From Phoebastria nigripes (Eukaryota > Chordata > Aves > Procellariiformes > Diomedeidae), in the NCBI GenBank assembly GCA_035582835.1, contig JAYKAV010003166.1:2106883-2170882 (forward strand): a stretch of DNA of 64,000 nucleotides, in the 5' to 3' direction. The notes under the pieces are model-generated. The model worked only from the letters and a program-made list of their open reading frames with translations. It was not told where the DNA came from and did no database searches. The number at the start of each line of letters is the position of its first letter. Positions within the stretch are counted from its first letter, which is position 1. Positions 10,945 to 22,330 of the stretch are shown here, in pieces. The translations under genes and the position numbers were made by a program.

Positions 10945-11771
10945 CAGATCCGCAGGACGAGGTTTATTCCTGACAGGATGGCGCGGTTATTCCATAAAGT
11001 GCCGCAGTGTTACCGGATTCCCAAGCCCTAACCTGGGGCAGTGCCGGACAGGGGCTAAACGTGGCAGAAACGCGGTTACCGGCTTGCCAAGGGCGCAGGG
11101 GCTGTCCCCCTCCCTAGGGTTTTCATGCTGCCCGTAGCGAGAGGCACGCACAGGACCCCGCAGAGCTGGGCTGGGCCAGCACACCCCAGCCCAGGACTTG
11201 GTGGCCTCCATCACCCCTCAAGGACATCCCCCATCCCATCTCAGGCACCCCAAAAGGCACAGAAAGGGTGAGTTAAACAGCAAAGCTTGTCCATGAAAGG
11301 GTGTCGGGTCCCCCGTTTCCTACCCGCGCACCTCCAGGCTGGGTCCCTGGTGTGAGCAAAGAGTTAAAGGGGGCACAGCCCCCCGCCGAGCATCGCCCGG
11401 AGGAGGCAGAGGCCCCTCACCACCCTCAGGGCTCCCCTCGGGCAGACAAGGCTCAGCCCCAGCCGGGGAAGAGCCTGGCGCTTTTGGGAGGGATGATTTC
11501 GCCTGCGCTGGCAGGGGGACGGCACCAAGGGGAAGACGTTCAAGATGTGCCAGAGGACAGCAAGGTCAGCATTCCCCTGACAAGGTCAGTAGATTATTTT
11601 GGTACCGTTACATGAAACATTTAGGAACGCAGGTGTTCACCACCCCGGGCAAAGCTGGGCCTGGGTCTGTTAACGTCAGATGGAGGTGGGAGAGGACGAA
11701 GTGGCCTCGTGGAGGGGCTGCATGCGAGGCCCCCTCCTCATTCCTTCCGATCGCCCACAGCACCGTCGGTT
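10945..11771 (-). other. LHPP: LHPP 3' untranslated region
   Basis: About 830 bases lie between the LHPP stop codon and a polyadenylation signal on the - strand at 10963-10968. No open frame with recognisable content was seen. The extent is inferred from the signal and the GT-rich element downstream of it. Confidence 0.6.
10963..10968 (-). terminator. LHPP: Polyadenylation signal of LHPP
   Basis: Read on the - strand this is AATAAA. About 20-40 bases further along the - strand comes a GT-rich stretch reading TTTGTCGTTGTGTTCAG, a typical downstream element. It is the only canonical hexamer that I found between the LHPP stop codon and this point. Confidence 0.65.
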
Positions 11772-11862
11772 TTACAGCTGCTGGAGGATAATGTCAACTG
11801 CTTCGGCGAGGTTGTTCACGTACGCGTCAGGCTTCACGTGGGGGTGGTTTTCATCGCAAGGC
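11772..11862 (-). CDS. LHPP: LHPP, last coding exon (C-terminal 29 residues)
   Basis: On the - strand a CCTTTGCAG acceptor is followed by one base completing a split codon. The exon then reads PCDENHPHVKPDAYVNNLAE, continues AVDIILQQL and stops at TAA (11774-11772). This closely matches the C-terminus of LHPP, where the human exon also begins after a split arginine codon and contains the VKADGYVDNLAEAVD-type motif. LHPP is a cytosolic and nuclear HAD-superfamily phosphatase acting on phosphohistidine, phospholysine and inorganic pyrophosphate, and is reported as a tumour suppressor in mammals. This exon lies after the catalytic HAD motifs and forms the C-terminal part of the core fold. The tail ends IILQQL, about two residues shorter than the human end. 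The exons carrying the catalytic aspartates are not in the window. At 29 residues it is too short to stand out as an open frame, so the match rests on sequence, splice phase and gene order. Confidence 0.88.
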
Positions 11863-12890
11863 CTGCAAAGGAGAGAGAAGGGCATGGCTGAGCAAGGANG
11901 GGCTCCCAACCAGGTCCCGTGTCCCCGGCTGTCCTGCTGCTGCTGCGCCCACAGAGCCCAGGGTAGCTCCGAGGTGGCCCCAGATGGGGAACTCGTGGGT
12001 GAGCCTGGGTTTCACATTCCTCCCTCTTCTGTTTTTTTCCCCCTTCTCTCTCTACCTCCCCCATACCCAGGTCTTTCCTGCATGCTATGGTAGATCCCAC
12101 NTCCTTGTGCAAGTGAGCTGGGCAAAACTCTGCAAAGCCTTGTATGGAANACAATCTACATCGTGAACTAACTAACCCAAATTAATGCATAGCATTTTAC
12201 ACAGCACTTCTCCATTCAGGCAATAGCAGTATCAGACAGGGATNGCTGGGAGGACACTTCACGGCAAGCCTAGGATCCTACGAAACTGTGCAAATAATTA
12301 TTCTTCCATGGTTTTTCTCTAGAAATAGGTAAAGAAAAGAAGAACTCACTTCTGANCTAGAGACATGAAAGGTCTGTACGTAGCTGCAGTGAATGCGAAG
12401 GCTCTGTCAGGGTTTAATTTTGCAGGACCACCATCTTCTTGTAAATCTAACAGTGGTGGTTTCAGACGCTACCGTGAAAAGGGTCAGACTCACCCTCCAC
12501 CACGAGTCACCACCCCAAAGCAGAGTGGCTTGAAGCCATTTTTTGCCAATGATTTAATTAGAGGTACTGGCCTAACGAGGCGCAGATGCACAATGCTATT
12601 TTACTGATTCAGCAGCATTGCTGGTGGGGAGGGGGGGCAGATGTGGGAGGCAGAAATTTTCCAAACCTTGTGGTCCTGTTATGGCTCTTGGGCTGAGAAA
12701 CCCAACAGCTGCTGAAGAGGAAACAGATGTATTTTATACGCTTAACNGCTTTGCTTTGGGAAAGAGATGACAGCCCTAATGTCCACCTCCCATCTCTCTC
12801 GCTCCCTGTAAAGGCCAAACCTTTATTTAGCACGGGCCATTTTCTCAGCGAGGAAGATGCATTTCCCATCGGATGCATGGGAGGCAGAGA

Positions 12891-12908
12891 GATTATTATT
12901 ATTATTTA
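12891..12908. repeat. (ATT)n microsatellite
   Basis: About six ATT units in a row within the LHPP intron. Confidence 0.85.
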
Positions 12909-13854
12909 TGATGTGCAGAATTTGGTGAGCACTTGTCTGTACAAGTACCAAATTATTTCTTCAGTTCCAGCACTGAAGCTCCCCAGGGCTATTTCCTTTC
13001 TTTTCATTTTTCAGCTGCGCTCTTCACATCCGAGTACACGAGATCCTCGCAAAGGCACGGCCTCTTTCGGAAGCCCACGCTGCTCGAGATTTTACTTGCT
13101 GCAAAGTTACAGTATGCAACTAGGAAAAATAAAAGACACTGATACTCAACTTTCCTTGTGTCACCTGCAAAGCCACGTCTGGCACAAGGACGACGGTGCC
13201 GTGAAACGGACTCTACGTTGGTGCTGGCTGTCATAAAAGCATCTTATTTAAAAGGGGGGAGGTTATTCCATGGGTCTTTATTTAATTATCCAAGTTCTAT
13301 CTTGTTACAGGGTGCAATAAGAACAGTAATTATGATGGTTTTTAGGTTTTCCTCAACTGAAGAAGAATTTAGATCGCTGAAGGTAAAACAAGTTATAATA
13401 TACAATGGAGAAAACCCTTCAAATACAAAGCAAGTAAAAATCCAGTACGTATCCATCCCTTAGGTGGCGATTATTGCTCACCCTCTGATTTAACCAAGAG
13501 GCTTTTATGAATACAGAAATACCCTTGGGGAGCATGGTAAAATACTCATTTCTTGTCAATAATCCTTAATTTGAGTGGAGATCTAAAAAAAAGTAATGAA
13601 CAAAACTTCTTTCCATTTTACACCCTGAAAAATGTTTCTTTCCTATCTTATACATTAGGAGAAAATTTTAAGAACTGCTTGAAATAAACACTTCTACAAG
13701 AAATTTTCAATTACACAGCACTCTTTGATCTATTAAAAGGATTTTGTGATTGGTATCTGTGCTGACTATACAGAAATCCACCTATAACTCAGCAGCTAAA
13801 TGCCAATCATCAAGGAAATGCCCTGTATGTGCTAAATGTGCGCTGCAGAAGGGA

Positions 13855-13884
13855 TGTGTGTATATATATATGTATATATATATA
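13855..13884. repeat. (TA)n microsatellite
   Basis: Alternating TA/TG units (GTGTGTATATATATATGTAT and onward) interrupted once by a G. Confidence 0.9.
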
Positions 13885-16800
13885 CTGCAGTAAAGCAAAT
13901 TAGGAAATAAGGTATTTTTACCCATTTGTCCAAATAACGTGTGATGACAACACACAGACTGGCCAGCCACCAACTCCTGGCTCCAGCGAGGTTAATGTTA
14001 AAACCCACCTTAGCTCTCGGGGAGCTACGAGTTCACCCCCACGTGTTGCCCCACCGCCCCCCGCGACCGCTGGGGTGGACCTGGGCTTCATTTTTATCTG
14101 CTGCACCCCTATTATTCATCCGAGCCTGATTATTTCTCTTCTGCTTTGCAGTCCGACACCTTACTGGGTAACAGCTGGGAACCCTAAAATACCCTTCTGC
14201 TACCCATGCTGCAGACAGACGGCCTCGCTCACAACACAAGGGTTTCAATCATTTTACTAATACTTTACCGGTCTTATCCAGAAGAAAACGAGAGGGATAC
14301 GCAGCCCTTACGCAGCAGATGTCTCCCATTAAAGCAGACGGGGTGCAGCAGAGCCCAGTGGTTCAGCAGGTACCTGCCCTGCCTGGCCCGGCTCCAGCCA
14401 GGACCCCGCTTCCCTGCGGCGGAGGGGACCAGCCCCGTGACACCACGCTGTCCCCACACCGGCCATCCCTGCCCCTGGGCTGGAAAGTGTATTTTGTTTC
14501 AGCCCATGGCACATTTTGGAGTTATAATTTTGGGACATGTCATATGTCTTAGATTACCTATATGCTCATTGCTGCTAAGTGGGGGGAAATGCAATAAATA
14601 AAATTGTCTGAACTCTGTAGGAAAGCAGAGAACTGGAGTAAAACACACTTCCCTGCTCTCTTGCCTTTTCCTACAGCTGTGCTAGGAGCTTTTATTCCTG
14701 TCAGTGCCACCCCAAGAGCTGTTTCATGCGGCCTCTTCCTTTGTCTTGCAGAACGCTTTGTAACTCACACAACTGCAGACAAATAGCCAAGCGATGCTTT
14801 TTCCCACCCCCCCCCAGCTCAGTATTGCTCTTTTAAGCATCCGTCAGAAGGAAACTGCAAGCAATAATCCCCCAACACTAATGCCAAGAAGCAATGCTCC
14901 AAATGCAGCAAAACAATTCAGGAGCCCAAGTCTGGGTGCCAGAAGCGAGGCAGAAGAGAGAGCCCTGCCATAAAACCTCCGGGCAAACCCAAGAGGCTGG
15001 AGGATGAGCCCTTCTTCTGCCATCTGAAGGGAGTGGAGACCATGGCTCTACGCCAGCCCCTCTCCTGGTGGATTCGGGCTTTTTCCCAGGAGAAACCCAC
15101 AGTTACTGAGAGTTTTAAGATACCCTTCAGTGCTCTNGAGCTCGGCCCTGATGTCCTGGGTGTTTCTTCGGTGCGTCAAAGCCTCCCTGGACAGGGCCAC
15201 CGGGTGCAGGTGGAAACTTCAGCCAAGAGCAGATCTTGCTCTCATGGTTTCAGCTTCACTTCCCTTTTGATGACAATGACTCTTTTTGCATTGCACGATG
15301 GCAGACATCACAACAGTGGGTCTGCCACAAAACTGACAGTGGAGGTTACTTTTTAGTACTTTTCTCTTTCATATTCCAGAAATAAATAAAAAAAATCTAA
15401 AAATATCTTTAATTTGCTAGGTCAGTTGAAGAACAAACTTGCGTTGAGCTAACTTTAAGATAAACTCCTTCCGATTTTTTTTTTTTACGCGGGACTCTGG
15501 TTGCACAGAAGAACATAAATCAAAATGACAGAAAATTATATTCTGTAACTGAATATTGAGCTGTCAGCAGTCTTGGCCAGTGCACAAACTCGCTTGTGAA
15601 AAATCAGCTACAGCCTTGGGAAACACTCTCTTCAGTAAAGCAGGACTCCTTGGAGCGGCTGAGCATCAGAGCCTGGGTGNGTACACAAGTAACGTTTTCC
15701 TGGCCATGACAGCTGTGAAATGTGGCACTTCTTCATTTCTACATCGTCTCTTCGTGGCCACCTTGCTGGTATATGAAGTGGTCAGGCAAAGAAGTGGCTT
15801 AGCACAGGGACCCTCTGAAATCTGGGGTGGTCCGGTNCCTGCTGTGGTTGTGAGGGCTCAGGGACATGTGATCTGTGCCTGCCCTTCTGTGCACAGGGCA
15901 ATATTAGGAGAATATGTTCTTCAAAACAAAAAGCCATCTAAAATGATCTGTACATTATGACACATTAAAGATATGAAGTATCTTTAGCATGATGCAACAT
16001 GGACAGAGGTCTTGAGGCTTGGTATACTCACGTCCATCAAATCATCCTCAGGAGATGACTAAACATCCTCCTCTCCCAGGGACCATTTATCACTGTCAGT
16101 GCTGCAGAAGCTGAGCAGCTATCTATAGCCCCATGTGCTCTGAGCCAGATCCTCCGCCCATACTAAACTGGTTAGTTCAGATCAATGCTTCAGTCTGAGA
16201 CATCAAGGAAGCAGCAGGGTGCTGCAGAAAACTGGCTCTGCAATTTTAACTCTTCACTCGGTCACTTGGTAAGAGAAGCTCCAGCATGGTATCAGGGCTA
16301 CCGACTAGCAGAAAGCGATGGCTTCCTCCCGGTGAAGCATAAAACCAAATCCTAGATCATAAGGGGCAGTGAAAAATCAGCTTCTGCAAGAATAAGAAGG
16401 TTCACTTACTGTCTGGGTCAGATTTCCACATGGAGAAGTCTCTTCTGACAAGCTAAATTCCCTACCTAGACTCAGCTATCAGGAATTGTCTTGAATTGCC
16501 CCGACCTGCTATGTAATTTTCTGTGATGGGTCATCCAGATGTAGTTGAATATCTGTGATGGATGAAGGGATCTACGCTGGTTTGCACAGTCCTTTACAGG
16601 AACTACTAGGAGTCTTTAAAGTGAATGAAGCAAATGCATGCAGAAGAGAGCATTGCTAGGGACAGTGTAAAAGGATGCCCCTAAAAACACAGACTTTGAG
16701 TTAACCCTTTTCCTTCCCACATCAGTTGGGATTCTGGGTTTAGTCTGTGGGTCANGGCGGGCATCGGACACTGCTGGCAGCCGGCTCCCAGTGGTGCTCT

Positions 16801-18629
16801 CGTGGCGGGACCATTTCTGCAAAGGGAATTGGAGCTGCAGAACATCTGCAAAGGAAAACACACGGCTGGGTCCCAGAGGTGTCCTGCCAAGCGGGGAGCC
16901 AAAGGCCCCACTGGCAGCAATGAGGGGGTGCGTCCAGTNGGAGCACCAAACCCTCACATCATGCTGTCCTAGGAAACTTCACGTACNGGTCAGAATGAGT
17001 TTCTCAGTGCCTCACTTGCACTCATTTCCANCAAAACATATGGAGAACAAAAAGGAAACAGCTGGATTACTGTGTGGACAAAATATTTAGCAGATAAAAG
17101 TCTAAGTAGAGGTAGCTGACATGGATAGTCATGGCCACAGGGATGGAAACAGCCCCAGAATCTAGCTCAACCCGAGACCTGCCGAAACTTGACTTCAGAG
17201 AACAGGAGCAGANGGGGATTGATCAACACATGATTAGTATCACAGGTTAAAATTAGCTTTTGCATAGTTCTTTAAAAACAGGAGTAGGTAGGAAAAACAC
17301 CACACAGGGCCAAAGCAAGGTGCAGAAGTTAATTTGAAAAAGACAAATGATCTCACATTCCAGCGTACAGAGCTGCAGTCATTTGGCAAACCTGATCCGT
17401 AACGCTGCGTGTCCCACGATCACTGACCTTTCCAGCAGCACAACTTTCTGTGAGAGAGCAAAACCCATTCCACAAACTCTCCCTCTGTTTGTACAAGGGA
17501 TCTCTCTGTGTCACCACACAGACTTCCCACTAACTCCCCAATTAAACATTGGAGCATATTCCTGCTGCATAAAATTAGACAAAAAAAAGCTTGAAACCAT
17601 TTCTCCTGACAGTGTATTCTTCAGGGGCTTTTACCACGGCTGTAAAACATGTGAGACAGAGTTTAACAAGATTTTCTTTATGAGGAATGTGAACAGACAC
17701 TGTAACCTTTGCTAGTTTCTTTGGACAGATGCGATAATTTTACTCGGTGCCACGAGTGAAACTCTCTTTTTTGTGAAACGTGCAATTTAATCAGTTTGGC
17801 ACTGAAAACCCAAATAAATCACAGTGACTGACAGCACACTGATGGGCGGTTGATGAATGGCTGTAGAGCACGTTTCCCAACGTTATGACAAGAGACAAAC
17901 CTGCACCAAAGCCACTAAGTGCACCCAGTGTTGGAGCAGGTCCCAGAACTTCAGGGAACACCGTACCTGGACCCCATATCTCATGTCANGCCCAGATCTC
18001 CCCTGGAATAGAAAGAGAGGCTTCTGTGGTTAAAACACTAGATTTTGGAGAGCTGCTGTGCGTGACCCAGGGCAGAAGCTTTGTGCTCACAAAGCAGCTA
18101 GCACCTTCCTTTGCTTTGCTGCCATCATTTGGGAAGATGCTTTTGCTCGGAGAGATGGGCACCATCAACAGAAACTTCCAACCACAAGCCATGCAGCCGA
18201 GGATGCCTTCTACGTTGCTGCAGAAGTCNGTGGCCTCTAGAGATGACCTTGCCATGCCACCTCCTCCTGGCCAACACGCCTGCAAGAGCTCCAGGAAAGC
18301 AAACCCGTGTCAGAGCAAACCAGTATCCTCCACTGCTCTTCTGTTGCCTCCCAGAACTGTGCACACAGCTAATTGTGTTTAATTGTGACTCATTTAAATT
18401 CAAGCATTCACAAACAGGTAAAAATTAACAGCCAAATTGTTTGCTAACATCTGAAGGAAGTCTGTGGGCTTGCCTCTTAATCATCACCGTTTACGTTAAA
18501 CTGCTGCAGTTTTAACTGAGTGGAATAAACCGGCTTAGGTACAACACTTCTCCAGGCAATATACCTCAACATACAGGAAAATACTGAGATTGAGGGGATA
18601 AGGAGTTATCTTCCTGCATAAATTACCTT

Positions 18630-18643
18630 AAAAAAAAAAAAAA
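18630..18643. repeat. Poly-A run (14 A)
   Basis: A simple homopolymer with no recognisable retroelement body attached. Confidence 0.85.
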
Positions 18644-20630
18644 GCTTGGCAAATGCTAGCAAACATTCCCCAGATCTTTGTTTTTCTGAATTTCAGGGCA
18701 CTTCCTGGGGTGAACACTTGTACTTTTCAAATGTACATGTGCTGAAAATTTAATTTGGAGTGTTGTGGTAATTTGTTTGTTTCTAATCAGTTGGCTGCAT
18801 GGTAATGCTCTAACTAATGAGCTCAGATATACAATTCCAGAAGTAACTGCTTAGAAGAGGATGCTGAGAGTGCTGGTAGGGCTAAAATAGGTACACGGGG
18901 GAGNGCTTGGTGTCCCTGCTGCTGTCCTCTACCAAGTCTTCTGCCAGGTCTTTTAAAAAACACTCAAAGCGCCAAGATCTGATGCAGGACAGCACACTGG
19001 GGAGCAAGGAGGAGGTCAGAAATGGTGATCATAACTGCAGGTATGAAGTGGTTCAGAGCAAGTGGGGCTTTGTCAAAATAAAGAAGTAAAAGGAACAGCG
19101 GTGACCAGGACAGATCACAAGCTGGAGACTGGCAGTGCAAACTTCCGTGGATATTACACGTAAAGCTTGGGAGAGGGTCAACACAAATATTTCCAATACT
19201 CCTCTTCACAGGCACGACCTTTACTCACACTGGTTGTAAGTTATCCCTTGAATAATCCCAATTCCTGCCATTTCTGCAGGATACACCGNACCAACCAGCC
19301 GTCGAACATACAACGCTGAGGAAGCGGATGACGCAGGCAGCTGTTTTCCTCCACCCATCCCTATTTATTTTCTCTCTCAGGAAATACAGCACATGTGAAC
19401 ACGCCAGATTAAGAGCTTTGGAGATTAAAAGTCCTGAAAGTCTTTGTACAGGCTGTGGATAGGACATATACAGATTCATCCACATACTTGCTTAAGTAAG
19501 AAACGGGCATGAAGAAAGGCAGGACGGCAATGGGGAGACGTGATGCGAAGTGCTGCCGCCAGGACAGAAGGTACTGTTGGCTNAATGCTCTCCTGTGATT
19601 ACACCAGAGCATGAGATTTTATTAGAACTGACTTCTTTCCATCACCTCCACAACCNCTCATGCAAAAATGCACTGGGAAGTCAAGCTGGTTTGAACAAAT
19701 ATTTAAACAAGCAGAGCACTGGTGTTCAGGCATCTGGGCAGCAATTTTCCCTGTCAAAACTGCAGAGCTCTCTCATCTTGTAAAGCAAAAGCAGTTCAGC
19801 AGGGGCCAGGCNTTAAAAGCGTGCATACCAGCCTTACCGTGGAGGAGAGGGAGAAGCACACACGCCTGTTCTGGTTTTGCACTGGTTCCTAGCCTGCTTG
19901 TCCCTGAACCCACATGGCCTGGGGACAGCTGGTGTTGCAGGGAGAGCTGGAACCTGGTGGCCATCAGGATGGTGAGACACTCAGCTGGCCCCTTCTGCCA
20001 CACGGGGCTCTGGTCCCTTCTTCTCTGGCCATGCTGAAGGCATCATGTGGGCTCTGAGCTGGGACCTACTGCAGTCCCATCCAACCCTGAATGCAAAGGT
20101 TAAGCCATCATGGCTCAAAAGCCAGTCTTTCTCCATGCTTGGGATGATGGATACTCATTCAGACTCCTCAGAGAAGACTCAGGTGTAAGGGGATTACTGC
20201 ATTCGTGACTGCCACCCTCAGCCTCGTGGAAACCATTTTAATTAACCTCATGCAGTGAGGGCGTGTATTGGTAATAGTTGTGCAACATACTCTGTCAGGC
20301 CAACCGATACAGCTAGAGGAAACATAAACTTTTGAGAACACAAAATGCTTCTGCCTCCACAGAGGTGCACATCCACCCCTCAGTCACCTGGGTTTCCCCC
20401 GTCACGCTGGCCCAGACCCATTTCCCCCAGCGTTGTCTGTCCAAAAGCAAGATGCTGTGCCCAGTCTGGTCACCTGAACCTCTTCAGGAGCNTCCTCCTC
20501 AGGACAGACAGGTCCCTCCAAGGGGAAAAGGAAGAGTATTCATCCCATGTTCATCCCATCTTCTTAGTAACAAGTCTGGATAGGAAATATCCTCTGGAAG
20601 AGATGATTTTTTTTCCTACTGACTCTATTT

Positions 20631-21720
20631 CATAGAANNNNNNNNNNNNNNNNNNNNNNNNNNNNNNNNNNNNNNNNNNNNNNNNNNNNNNNNNNNNNNN
20701 NNNNNNNNNNNNNNNNNNNNNNNNNNNNNNNNNNNNNNNNNNNNNNNNNNNNNNNNNNNNNNNNNNNNNNNNNNNNNNNNNNNNNNNNNNNNNNNNNNNN
20801 NNNNNNNNNNNNNNNNNNNNNNNNNNNNNNNNNNNNNNNNNNNNNNNNNNNNNNNNNNNNNNNNNNNNNNNNNNNNNNNNNNNNNNNNNNNNNNNNNNNN
20901 NNNNNNNNNNNNNNNNNNNNNNNNNNNNNNNNNNNNNNNNNNNNNNNNNNNNNNNNNNNNNNNNNNNNNNNNNNNNNNNNNNNNNNNNNNNNNNNNNNNN
21001 NNNNNNNNNNNNNNNNNNNNNNNNNNNNNNNNNNNNNNNNNNNNNNNNNNNNNNNNNNNNNNNNNNNNNNNNNNNNNNNNNNNNNNNNNNNNNNNNNNNN
21101 NNNNNNNNNNNNNNNNNNNNNNNNNNNNNNNNNNNNNNNNNNNNNNNNNNNNNNNNNNNNNNNNNNNNNNNNNNNNNNNNNNNNNNNNNNNNNNNNNNNN
21201 NNNNNNNNNNNNNNNNNNNNNNNNNNNNNNNNNNNNNNNNNNNNNNNNNNNNNNNNNNNNNNNNNNNNNNNNNNNNNNNNNNNNNNNNNNNNNNNNNNNN
21301 NNNNNNNNNNNNNNNNNNNNNNNNNNNNNNNNNNNNNNNNNNNNNNNNNNNNNNNNNNNNNNNNNNNNNNNNNNNNNNNNNNNNNNNNNNNNNNNNNNNN
21401 NNNNNNNNNNNNNNNNNNNNNNNNNNNNNNNNNNNNNNNNNNNNNNNNNNNNNNNNNNNNNNNNNNNNNNNNNNNNNNNNNNNNNNNNNNNNNNNNNNNN
21501 NNNNNNNNNNNNNNNNNNNNNNNNNNNNNNNNNNNNNNNNNNNNNNNNNNNNNNNNNGAGCCCTGGGGGACACTGCTCATGACCGGCCGCCAACTGGATT
21601 TAACTCCATTCACCACAACTCTCTGGGCCCGGCCGTCCAGCCAGTTTTTTACCCAGCGAAGAGTACTCCTGTCTAAGCCGGATGACGAGCTCATACCCCA
21701 GAACGAGTTCTTCGACAGCC
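20631..21720 (-). mobile_element. CR1-type LINE, 5'-truncated, body lost in an assembly gap
   Basis: On the - strand the sequence right of the gap (about 21720 down to 21558) encodes GLDRSTLRWVKNWLDGRAQR followed by VVVNG and then VMSSVPQG. This is the well-known segment of the CR1 non-LTR reverse transcriptase just before the PQG motif. Upstream of 21694 the similarity continues weakly but out of frame (the VEEL-like codons), suggesting an indel. Left of the gap the sequence ends TTTCATAGAA, which on the - strand is TTCTATGAAA. It resembles the start of the 8-base terminal repeat (ATTCTATG)n at CR1 3' ends. Both ends thus fit one inactive copy of about 1.1 kb in - orientation, and the N block falls exactly within its body. 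CR1 is the dominant LINE of birds and is also found in turtles and crocodilians. The coding end is secure, while the 3' tail is suggestive because only a few bases are visible. Confidence 0.8.
20638..21557. other. Assembly gap (920 N)
   Basis: Nine hundred and twenty N bases lie between the two ends of the CR1 copy. The length may be an estimate from read pairs. Open frames reported across it are artefacts of the N run. Confidence 0.97.
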
Positions 21721-22110
21721 AGGGTTAGGTGTAAAGAATCTGGTCTAACTTTTAGATAAAGTTTAGATAAAGTTAACCAAGATAAATCCTACCTCTTGCG
21801 TTACTGCAGTCTGCGAGCACATGGTAGAAACGAACCGTATATGCTAGGCGTGTTTGTGTAAGTGCAACAGCCCCCAGGTTGGATGGGGGTGGACAGGGGG
21901 ATCAGAAGCTCTGCACTGTACATATGGAAGCACCTAATGCTGCAACACAAGTACAGCACAGATGTTTTCAATAAAAGCAAGTCTCCCTCTCCCCCCTCAA
22001 AAGTTAAACGCACATTTGCTGTTTGCTGAGAAAATCTGAGAACTGCCCCTGCTTTGCCAAACTATCCAGTCTAACAGGGTGTTTGCAAGCACCGTGAGAC
22101 TCAGCTCTGC

Positions 22111-22330
22111 CTGCTTGGATTAATTATTGATGACCTGCATGGCTCTGCCAAATGACCTTACTCAATTAAGTAGAAAATAATTTTAAACGCCCCTGAGAAA
22201 GAATTTGGACATAAATATTTTCTTTGTGCATATATACAAACAGATGTGCATCTTAAATGCAACCGATGCATTAGCTATTAATGGGATTTAATATTACACG
22301 AGAGTGGGAAAGATTAATTTCAAGGGCTGA
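22111..22330. promoter_or_regulatory. Candidate conserved non-coding element A
   Basis: An AT-rich block with homeodomain-type cores (GATTAATTATTGATGACC near 22117, CTCAATTAAG, TATTAATGGGATTTAAT) and no repeat or coding character. It resembles vertebrate developmental enhancers. The call rests on composition and motif density alone. Confidence 0.25.

Larger units (their letters stand above)
11880..20630. other. Intronic stretch without recognised genes (11.9-20.6 kb)
   Basis: I see no exon-like structure with recognisable protein content. Contents are an ATT trinucleotide tract (12891-12908), a TA microsatellite (13855-13884), an A-run (18630-18643), AT-rich unique sequence around 13540-13760 and many isolated N bases. 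The + strand frame at 17347-17715 (122 codons) has no known domain or start context of note. Confidence 0.5.

Noticed and set aside
20041..20100. Possible second CR1 3' fragment (GTCCCATCCAACCCTGAATG)
   Set aside because: It resembles the CR1 3' end only over about 15 bases and lacks the 8-base terminal repeat.
20551..21694. Three long - strand frames of 322-354 codons
   Set aside because: They cross the 920-N gap, so most codons are unknown. Only the CR1 reverse transcriptase end is real sequence, and it is part of the LINE.
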